From positions 4,391,501-4,455,500 of the forward strand of contig NZ_CP134050.1 of NCBI RefSeq assembly GCF_031583145.1: 64,000 nucleotides of DNA, in the 5' to 3' direction. Positions 58,400 to 64,000 of the stretch are shown one piece after another. The notes under the pieces are model-generated. The model searched no databases and had not been told where the DNA came from. It worked only from the letters and a program-made list of their open reading frames with translations. Source of the DNA: Brevibacillus brevis. Lineage in GTDB: Bacteria; Bacillota; Bacilli; Brevibacillales; Brevibacillaceae. Made by a program: the position numbers and the translations under genes. The first letter of the stretch is position 1. Every line of letters starts with the position of its first letter.

Positions 58400-60012
58400 C
58401 TCGACGCTCCTTCCTGCTCAGCTGGCGAATATTCCTCCATCGGGATCGTCACCGTAAAAACCGTCCCGCCCTGCGGATTCCCGGTATGTGTGACCGTCCC
58501 GTGCAGCTGCTCGACAGCCTCTTTTACCAGATAAAGGCCGTAGCCGTGATCGTGTTCCTTCTTCGTGGAGAAACCGCGATCAAACACAAGCTCGGCATGG
58601 TCCTCGGGGATCCCGGGACCGCGATCCTCCACTTCCACGATCAGCCATTCTCCGAGCTGCCCCAAAAAAACGGAAATTTCCCTGGCATGGGCCTGTGAGT
58701 CGCAGACGGCTTCCATCGCATTGTCGATCAGGTTCCCCAAAATCACGATCAACAGCGTCCGGTCTACGGTGGGCGGAAGCACTGGAAGTTGGCTCTCCGG
58801 TTCGATCACCATGGATATTTTCCGCTCGTTGGCCTGGTTCACTTTTCCGAGCAGCAGTCCGCCGATGAGCGGATCAGGCACGTTGCGCATGATCAAATGG
58901 GCGCCCTTGACATGGACGTTCGTTTCCGCCGAGATGAGTTCAATGGCTTCCTGGTACGATTCGAGCTGGATCAAGGCCGAAATCAGGTGCAGCTTGTTGG
59001 AGTATTCGTGGGTCTGGGAGCGCAGCGCTTCCGCGTATTCCTTGGTACGCGAGAGCTCCTCCGTGACTCGAAACAGCTCGGACCTGTCGCGAAAGCTCGC
59101 CACTGCTCCCATGACCCGCCGCTCCTTGTCCAGAATAGGCACGCGGTTGACGACGAGAGCCTTCCCGCCGACAAACGTCTCCTGATCGAACTCGGCTCTG
59201 GCTGTTTCCATGACTTCCTTCAGCCGAAGCGATCGCACAAGAGTGGCGTGTTCTCCCTCAGTCGCCCGCTCCAGGCTGTCCGTTTGACCCAGCAGCTCGA
59301 GGGCCGTCGGGTTCGCCAGCGTGATCTGTCCATCGGTATTGACCGCGACAATCCCCTCCCGAATGGATGAGAGAACCGCCTGATTTTCCTGGTACATCCT
59401 CCCGATCTGGGCAGGCTCCAGGCCAAAAATCGCTTCTTTCACATTCCGCGCCAACAGCAGCGTCCCGACCATCCCGAGAAAAAGGATGCCGGCTCCGATC
59501 GCGATGATCCGATTCCGATACAGCTCGATCGTCTCCTGGATGTCCTCCAGCAAATAACCGACGGAAACGACCCCGATCACGTTTCCAAGGTCGTCCCGGA
59601 TCGGCGTCTTGCCGCGCAGCCCGGGACCGAGGGAGCCAACCGTTTCCGAAATGATCGAGTGCCCCGCAAAGACGGCCTCGTTATCCCCGCCGACCATCGG
59701 CTTGCCGATCTGCTCCGGGTCGGGATGGGAGTAGCGGATTCCCTGGCGATTGCCGACCGTTATGAATGCTGCCCCCGTATCCAGGCGGATTGTTTCCATC
59801 AACGGATTGATCAAACGGGCAGGATCCGGTTCCGAAAACGCCTGTTTGATTTCCGGCATCCGGGCAATCGTCTTCGCCGTGTTGAGCGCCCTCGTCCCGA
59901 TTTCCTTGCGCAGGGCCCCGTCCAGCATCTGTTCGAACGAGATCCCCAGCAGGGCAATCACGCACACCAGGAGCGCTCCCATCATCAGCATGAGCTTGGT
60001 GTGAAACCGCAC
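58396..60012 (-). CDS. Sensor histidine kinase of the CitS/DcuS type
   Basis: The 538-residue protein starts at GTG 60012, preceded by GAGGGGGG; the frame to 60078 has no better site. A helix near residues 7-27, a periplasmic-type PAS/Cache domain (about 30-165) and a second helix near 172-195 form the sensor. A cytoplasmic PAS follows (YQENQAVLSSIREGIVAVNT). The H-box is SQTHEYSNKLHLISALIQLE, and the ATPase part has LGNLIDNAMEAVCDSQAHAR and VEVEDRGPGIPEDHAELVFD. This SpoB-type kinase class senses citrate or dicarboxylates. It probably pairs with the overlapping response-regulator gene. Confidence 0.93.
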   Translation of the reverse strand: MRFHTKLMLMMGALLVCVIALLGISFEQMLDGALRKEIGTRALNTAKTIARMPEIKQAFSEPDPARLINPLMETIRLDTGAAFITVGNRQGIRYSHPDPEQIGKPMVGGDNEAVFAGHSIISETVGSLGPGLRGKTPIRDDLGNVIGVVSVGYLLEDIQETIELYRNRIIAIGAGILFLGMVGTLLLARNVKEAIFGLEPAQIGRMYQENQAVLSSIREGIVAVNTDGQITLANPTALELLGQTDSLERATEGEHATLVRSLRLKEVMETARAEFDQETFVGGKALVVNRVPILDKERRVMGAVASFRDRSELFRVTEELSRTKEYAEALRSQTHEYSNKLHLISALIQLESYQEAIELISAETNVHVKGAHLIMRNVPDPLIGGLLLGKVNQANERKISMVIEPESQLPVLPPTVDRTLLIVILGNLIDNAMEAVCDSQAHAREISVFLGQLGEWLIVEVEDRGPGIPEDHAELVFDRGFSTKKEHDHGYGLYLVKEAVEQLHGTVTHTGNPQGGTVFTVTIPMEEYSPAEQEGASR

Positions 60013-60138
60013 GTCTGTCCCCCCTCTTCTCCATTGTAGCCAAGCATAGGGCGTTTTTGCCATGTTCAGCTGCACCATGCGGATTCCTGGCTTCGCTTAG
60101 CGAGAGGCGCGAGCCGAAGCCTTCCTTGCCGACAGTAG

Positions 60139-60166
60139 AAAAAAGAGGCCCGAATCGGCCTCTTCT
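60139..60166 (-). terminator. Terminator after the citrate symporter gene
   Basis: AAGAGGCC (60143-60150) and GGCCTCTT (60157-60164) form a perfect stem followed on the minus strand by TTTTTTC. It separates the symporter gene from the kinase gene. Confidence 0.85.
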
Positions 60167-60184
60167 GATGGTGCGGCAAAGCGG

Positions 60185-61492
60185 TTACAACGAAAGGACT
60201 CCGGTCAGCAAGGCGACCACGATCATGACGATGGAAGTCCCGAACGCCCATTTCATGATCGCTCTTTGGCTTTCCCCGTAGTCGACGCCGACCATTCCGA
60301 TCAGCAAATACTGGGCCGCAAACAACGGGCTCAAAACGTGGAGCGGCTGACCCAGAATGGATGCCCGCCCGATCTCCACCGGATCGACGCCATAGGCGGC
60401 GGCTGCATTGGCCAAAATCGGAACGACACCGAAATAATATGCGTCGTTGGACATGAAATACGTAAACGGCATGCTCGTCAACGCCACGAGAACGGGCATG
60501 TGCGAACCGAGCGAATCGGGAAGCCAGGAGACGATCGTACCTGCCATCGCATCGACCATTTTCGTCTCCGTCAGAATGCCGGTAAAGATCCCTGCCGCAA
60601 ATACCATCGAGACTGTAGCCAGCGCATTTCCGGCGTGGGCCGAAATCCTTTCCTTTTGCGCCTCCATTTTGGGGTAGTTCACCAGGAGAGCGATCGCGAA
60701 GGCGAGCATGAACAAAATCGGCAACGGGAGAAGGCTCATGATCAGGCAGACCATCAGGACGACGGTCAACAGCAGGTTGAACCAGATCAATCGCGGACGC
60801 TTCAGCGAGTCGTCGGCGGTTTCCGCAGCAGCAGCGGCTTCCGAGGCGGCTTCGCTTGAGGAGTCGGCCAACTCGATCACTCCCAACCGTTTTCTCTCCC
60901 GCTTGCCCAACATATAGGCGACGAAGATGACCCACGCCATTCCAGCGGCCATCGCCGGTATCACTGGCGTGAACAACTGCGAGGCGTCGAAGTTCAGCAC
61001 GCTCATCGCACGGGCAGTCGGACCGCCCCACGGTGCCATGTTCATGACGCCCAAAGCGAGCGTCGGAACCACCGCCAGAATCATCGGCTTGATGCCCAAC
61101 CGCTGATAGAGCGGCAGCATCGCCGATACCGTAATCATATACGTCGTCGTCCCATCTCCATCCAGCGCCACCAGACTGGACAGGATCGCCGTACCGACGA
61201 TCACTTTCAGCGGATCGCCTTTGACGAGTTTCAGAATTTTGCCAATCAACGGTTCAAACAAACCTGCGTCCATCATAATCCCAAAGTACAAAATCGCGAA
61301 GAGCAGCATAATTCCCGTCGGAGCGATTTGCTTAATCCCGGTCAGCATCATGTCGCCGATGTCGCCGGCAAAGCCGCCGATGAGTCCGAAAACGACCGGC
61401 ACGACGATCAGCGCTACCAATGCGGACAACCGCTTGGACATGATCAGGTACATAAAGAGTGCAATCATGATAAATCCGAGCCACGACAGCAT
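60185..61492 (-). CDS. CitMHS-family citrate:proton symporter
   Basis: The 435-residue protein has eleven to twelve helices with the CitMHS features: LSWLGFIMIALFMYLIMSKR, GIMMDAGLFEPLIGKILKLV and YMITVSAMLPLYQRLGIKPM. PWGGPTARAMSVL follows. The C-terminal half has MPFTYFMSNDAYYFGVVPIL. Such carriers import metal-complexed or free citrate. I choose ATG 61492 (MLSWLG) with AAGGGGG upstream; the frame to 61525 lacks a good site. An extended -10 promoter and two cre-like boxes lie upstream, and the adjacent two-component system is of the citrate type. Confidence 0.93.
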   Translation of the reverse strand: MLSWLGFIMIALFMYLIMSKRLSALVALIVVPVVFGLIGGFAGDIGDMMLTGIKQIAPTGIMLLFAILYFGIMMDAGLFEPLIGKILKLVKGDPLKVIVGTAILSSLVALDGDGTTTYMITVSAMLPLYQRLGIKPMILAVVPTLALGVMNMAPWGGPTARAMSVLNFDASQLFTPVIPAMAAGMAWVIFVAYMLGKRERKRLGVIELADSSSEAASEAAAAAETADDSLKRPRLIWFNLLLTVVLMVCLIMSLLPLPILFMLAFAIALLVNYPKMEAQKERISAHAGNALATVSMVFAAGIFTGILTETKMVDAMAGTIVSWLPDSLGSHMPVLVALTSMPFTYFMSNDAYYFGVVPILANAAAAYGVDPVEIGRASILGQPLHVLSPLFAAQYLLIGMVGVDYGESQRAIMKWAFGTSIVMIVVALLTGVLSL

Positions 61493-61510
61493 GTTCCGTT
61501 CCCCCTTGGA

Positions 61511-61524
61511 AGTATACGCTTTCA
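61511..61524. promoter_or_regulatory. cre-like site 2 upstream of the citrate symporter
   Basis: On the minus strand TGAAAGCGTATACT matches the CcpA operator consensus TGWAANCGNTNWCA at most positions. It begins 34 bases downstream of the first cre-like site, close to three helical turns. Confidence 0.45.
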
Positions 61525-61544
61525 AAACCGACTCGCTTTTCGAG

Positions 61545-61558
61545 CGAATGCGCTTTCA
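61545..61558. promoter_or_regulatory. cre-like site 1 upstream of the citrate symporter
   Basis: On the minus strand TGAAAGCGCATTCG matches the left half and centre of the CcpA consensus well and the right half poorly. It lies just downstream of the predicted -10 element, where bound CcpA would block transcription. Confidence 0.5.
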
Positions 61559-61571
61559 TCAATGTGTTGTC

Positions 61572-61580
61572 ATTATAACA
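61572..61580 (-). promoter_or_regulatory. Extended -10 promoter of the citrate symporter gene
   Basis: TGTTATAAT on the minus strand is a perfect extended -10 (TGnTATAAT). No good -35 hexamer is visible, which fits activation by a response regulator. Confidence 0.6.
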
Positions 61581-61729
61581 ATGTTCAGACAGCGCGAATA
61601 GAAAATGGCCATAAACGACATTAGCCGCATTTCAGCAATTAACATCATTAACGCCACGGTACTTCCCAGGCTCGATAATGGAATGGTAAAATAACAAAAA
61701 CCTGATTTTTCCATGAAAGGGTGTATCGG

Positions 61730-61915
61730 TTGTCGGCCTTGTCACTATCACCCAGCATTGTTCTCTTGGTCCCTCTCCTCTTCTACGCGCTCGTGGTCTA
61801 CTTCATCATCAGCGTCATTGTGTTCATGAAGCGAAAAACGAAGCTCGACCAGCAGCAAAACGAAAAGCTGGACCACTTGATCCAGCTTTTGCAAAATCGG
61901 GAACGCCAGGAATGA
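61730..61915 (+). CDS. Small single-pass membrane protein, 61 residues
   Basis: The protein starts at TTG 61730 with AAAGG nine bases upstream. Its helix (SIVLLVPLLFYALVVYFIIS, VIVFMKRK) is followed by a basic then amphipathic coiled-coil-like tail (TKLDQQQNEKLDHLIQLLQN). Similar short membrane proteins with a coiled-coil end are common in Bacilli, with no known function. A terminator overlaps its stop codon. Confidence 0.7.
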   Translation: MSALSLSPSIVLLVPLLFYALVVYFIISVIVFMKRKTKLDQQQNEKLDHLIQLLQNRERQE

Positions 61916-61931
61916 TGGGCGTCCCTTTTTT
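61899..61931 (+). terminator. Terminator overlapping the end of the small membrane-protein gene
   Basis: GGGAACGCC (61899-61907) and GGCGTCCC (61918-61925) form a stem with a bulge. TTTTTT follows on the plus strand. It may also serve the converging ABC operon. Confidence 0.75.
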
Positions 61932-61934
61932 AAT

Positions 61935-62798
61935 TTAAACATCCCGCCGTTTGAACATCCGCACCGCCAGCCACAGCGCTGCCGCTCCGTAAATCAGCGT
62001 GTAGACCAGCATGGCGTCGCTCGGCGCCGACGTGCTTCCGAAAAACCCTTGGGAGGCAAACGAAATCGGATCGTCCGCGGTATCGAACAGGGCGATGGTT
62101 GTCCGGCGGAACAGCGAATCCGTCGGAAACAGCAGACTCGAAACAATCCCGATATTGATGAGGGTCTGCTCCCCCAGGATCGATCCCAGCTGTTCGATGA
62201 AGCCCCCGATGAAGCTGATCCCGTACAAAATGATGAGGATGATGCCGCCTGTCACCGTCGTCGTGATGCTGCTGAGCAGGAGCGAGACACAGACCAGGAT
62301 GACCGGCATCAGCGCAAAAAATCCGAGTGCCGCCAAGACTTGTCCTCCCCCCACATCGACCGCCAGAGCGCCGCCTCCTACAAATCGGTTGATCCCCAGG
62401 AGGCCGAGAAACATCAGGATGGCGTACAGGACGAGCATGCTCGCAAGCCCGCCGAACTTTCCGAGCAAATAGCGGCTGCGCGGGAGAGAGCGGGCCAGCC
62501 ACGTATCGATCTGATGGCTCTCGACTTCGGAAGCGATGCTGCCGACACTGCTCAGAATCGCGAGCAAAGCGGTGATGAAAGAGCCGAAGTACAAGCCCAT
62601 CCCCAGCAGCTGGACGGAGAAAAAGCTTTTCTGCATCTGAAAATCGCCGGCGATTCCCGGCGAGCCCTGCATTTCTTTCGCCATGTAGGAGGTCCCGACG
62701 CCAAACAGCACCAGAAAGGCCAGCGACATCAGTACGGTAATCGCAAAAATACGCTTGGAGAGCATCTCCCTATACGTGATTTTCATGATGGGCCACAT
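61935..62798 (-). CDS. ABC-2 type transporter permease
   Basis: The 287-residue protein has six membrane helices in the ABC-2 pattern: KITYREMLSKRIFAITVLMS with LAFLVLFGVG first, and helices around LQLLGMGLYFGSFITALLAI and ALMPVILVCVSLLLSSITTT. SEVESHQIDTWLARSLPRSR is the typical conserved loop with a Glu near the second helix. I choose ATG 62798 with GGAGGGGGA upstream. It begins 28 bases inside the ATPase gene, so the two are coupled. The exported substrate is unknown. Confidence 0.9.
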   Translation of the reverse strand: MWPIMKITYREMLSKRIFAITVLMSLAFLVLFGVGTSYMAKEMQGSPGIAGDFQMQKSFFSVQLLGMGLYFGSFITALLAILSSVGSIASEVESHQIDTWLARSLPRSRYLLGKFGGLASMLVLYAILMFLGLLGINRFVGGGALAVDVGGGQVLAALGFFALMPVILVCVSLLLSSITTTVTGGIILIILYGISFIGGFIEQLGSILGEQTLINIGIVSSLLFPTDSLFRRTTIALFDTADDPISFASQGFFGSTSAPSDAMLVYTLIYGAAALWLAVRMFKRRDV

Positions 62799-63732
62799 GC
62801 GCTTCCCCCTCCTTCTTTTGCACCCAGTACAGGAACACTTCCTCCAGGGATTGCCGTTTCTGCACGACTTCATGCAGCGCAGCTCCCCGGGCGATCAATG
62901 TCTCGAGCAGAGCCGGCACCCGTCCGTTCTGGTCCAGTGTCACGAGCCAACGCTCCCGCTCTCCTTCCCGTCCCGCATGCTCCGCGGACCGAACAAACTC
63001 CGGAAGCTGCTCCAGCAGCGCCCCCTGCCCCGCGTCGATCGCCAGATCCACCTGCGGCTGAACGGCGCTCAGCTTGCGCCATTCTCCTTGAACCACCAGC
63101 TCCCCCCGGTGAATGATGCCGACGTGATCGCAAATGGATTCCATTTCGCTGAGCAAATGGCTGTTCAGGAAGATCGTCTTTCCTTGGGCGCGCAGCTGTG
63201 CGATCAGCTCGCGCACTTCTTTTCGCCCGATCGGATCGAGCGCCGAGGTAGGCTCATCCAGAAAGATCAAATCCGGATCGGACAACAGGGCGCATGCGAG
63301 GCCGATTCGCTGCTGCATCCCTTTGGAATACCCGCGGATTCTCCCTTTTTCCCTGCCGGACATGCCGACACGGGCGACCACATCGCGGATGACCGTCTTT
63401 CTCGCAGTTCGCGACAGGCCGCACAGCTCCGCATGATGCTCCAGCAGCTGCGTCCCCGTCAGCCAATCGGGATAGCGGAACAGCTCGGGCAAATACCCGA
63501 CCTTTCGCCGGGATGCCACGCTTCCGATCGGCTGGCCGAGCATAACGGCCCTGCCCCCGGTCGGGTGCAAAAGCCCGAGCATGGTCCTCACAAACGTGCT
63601 CTTGCCCGCGCCGTTTTGCCCCAAAAATCCGAACACGGAGCCTCGCGGAACTTGCAAGGTGATGTTTTTGCAGCCGGCTTTGCCGTCGTATTGCTTGGTC
63701 AGATCCCAGGTCTCGATTACGTAATCAGCCAT
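62770..63732 (-). CDS. ABC transporter ATP-binding protein
   Basis: The 320-residue protein has Walker A GFLGQNGAGKSTFVRTMLGL, the Q-loop region GYLPELFRYPDWLTGTQLLE and the signature GYSKGMQQRIGLACALLSDP (YSKGMQQR). Walker B is LIFLDEPTSALDPIGRKEVR, followed by the H-loop NSHLLSEMESICDHVGIIHR. The C-terminal 85 residues resemble the regulatory tail of bacitracin- or lantibiotic-type exporters. I choose ATG 63732 with GGAGGAGG eleven bases upstream. It lies downstream of the DUF4367-like gene. Confidence 0.95.
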   Translation of the reverse strand: MADYVIETWDLTKQYDGKAGCKNITLQVPRGSVFGFLGQNGAGKSTFVRTMLGLLHPTGGRAVMLGQPIGSVASRRKVGYLPELFRYPDWLTGTQLLEHHAELCGLSRTARKTVIRDVVARVGMSGREKGRIRGYSKGMQQRIGLACALLSDPDLIFLDEPTSALDPIGRKEVRELIAQLRAQGKTIFLNSHLLSEMESICDHVGIIHRGELVVQGEWRKLSAVQPQVDLAIDAGQGALLEQLPEFVRSAEHAGREGERERWLVTLDQNGRVPALLETLIARGAALHEVVQKRQSLEEVFLYWVQKKEGEAHVAHHENHV

Positions 63733-63760
63733 CGCTTGGCCGTCCTCCTCCCGAAACGGT

Positions 63761-63795
63761 ACAAAGCAGAGCATCCCCAAAAAGGGAGCTCTGCT
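63761..63795 (-). terminator. Hairpin between the DUF4367-like gene and the ABC operon
   Basis: AGCAGAGC (63765-63772) and GCTCTGCT (63788-63795) pair perfectly, with GGGA/TCCC-type contacts in the loop and a short TTTG on the minus strand. The T-run is short, so read-through into the ABC genes is likely. Confidence 0.55.
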
Positions 63796-63819
63796 GGTCC
63801 ATTCGACTTATTTTGTTCT

Positions 63820-64000
63820 CTACATTTCCTTGGCGAAAGCCAAAAGCTCATCAGACTTGATCCCGTTGTACCCTTCCAGCATGTGGATGCGGCCATCCTG
63901 CTGCCAGATCACTCGATTGTCATGCTCGTTTGTGATCAGGATGCCATCGGCGCCATTCACCTTGACTTCCTTCAGCTTGCTGTCCTTGTCTGCCACGTAT
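63820..64000 (-). CDS. DUF4367-like protein, C-terminal fragment cut by the window edge
   Basis: About 60 residues are visible, reading YVADKDSKLKEVKVNGADGI, then a strand pair with VIWQQDGRIHMLEGYNGIKS and the end DELLAFAKEM before TAG 63822-63820. The pattern G-x-I-L-I-x-N, then IWQ-x-DG and a closing helix DELL-x-FAKE resembles the DUF4367 domain found at the end of anti-sigma-like and lipoprotein proteins of Bacilli. The N-terminus lies outside the window, so neither membrane anchor nor start can be seen. Confidence 0.75.
   Translation of the reverse strand, partial: YVADKDSKLKEVKVNGADGILITNEHDNRVIWQQDGRIHMLEGYNGIKSDELLAFAKEM

Noticed and set aside
1..64000. CRISPR array, rRNA operon, intact tRNA, insertion sequence or prophage
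   Set aside because: No regularly spaced repeats, rRNA-like stretches, intact cloverleaf, transposase or virion gene was seen; the beta-helix protein alone is not a prophage.

Overview
The window is Gram-positive chromosomal DNA. It most resembles Brevibacillus or a near relative in Paenibacillaceae/Bacillales. The grounds are moderately high GC, strong AGGAGG-type ribosome sites, frequent TTG and GTG starts, SinR/SinI-type regulators, an SftA-type DNA translocase, CysP-type sulfate permease, LCP and NlpC/P60 wall enzymes and a CitS/CitT-like system. The genus is an inference. I see no rRNA, intact tRNA, CRISPR array, insertion sequence or prophage.

1-13,100: an exopolysaccharide (EPS) locus, all on the minus strand, in two transcription units. 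The upstream unit (13,082 to 5,583) encodes two glycosyltransferases, UDP-glucose dehydrogenase, a GalE-like epimerase, a priming sugar-phosphate transferase, mannose-1-phosphate guanylyltransferase and a SinR-like repressor. The downstream unit (5,407 to the left edge) encodes a Wzz-like protein, Gmd, a Wzx-like flippase, GDP-fucose synthase, a Wzy-like polymerase and the start of another glycosyltransferase. Together these make GDP-mannose, GDP-L-fucose and UDP-glucuronate. Each unit has a GTTCT-N6-AGAAC dyad just downstream of its likely -10 element, with the geometry of the Bacillus subtilis SinR operator. At 13,268-13,871 lies a divergent pair: a 47-residue SinI-like antirepressor and a SinR-like repressor. 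galU and phosphoglucomutase (13,880-16,633) supply UDP-glucose.

16,900-23,500: a tail-spike-like beta-helix protein, an LCP ligase, an unknown small protein, an ECF sigma factor with its translationally coupled anti-sigma factor, and a GNAT acetyltransferase. 23,500-29,000: a LysR regulator divergent from a MetX-like alpha/beta hydrolase, a degenerate tRNA-like element, a membrane protein, a Nif3-like protein and a DUF2294-like protein. 29,100-33,900: sftA and a large lipoprotein.

33,950-41,900: a sulfate-assimilation operon (chelatase, sulfite reductase, DUF3906, SUMT/HemD-like fusion, CysP, CysH, Sat, CysC) behind a near-consensus sigma-A promoter. 41,950-45,200: a five-gene operon with an unknown protein, a tiny Gly/Ser-rich lipoprotein, a glutathionylspermidine-synthase-like ATP-grasp ligase, a DUF350 membrane protein and a K+ channel. 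This is the best candidate for a poorly described system. 45,300-50,000: inositol monophosphatase, a hypothetical protein, a thioesterase, ilvD, a decayed gene remnant and two tiny coupled genes.

50,000-54,120: a TrmB-like regulator with a perfect operator, an MFS transporter, a cyclase-family hydrolase and an FAH-family enzyme, probably a small catabolic island. 54,200-57,700: a peroxiredoxin-like protein, a Crp/Fnr regulator, an NlpC/P60 hydrolase and trmB. 57,680-61,600: a CitS/CitT-like two-component system and a citrate symporter with two cre-like sites. 61,700-64,000: a small membrane protein, an ABC-2 transporter and the end of a DUF4367-like protein.
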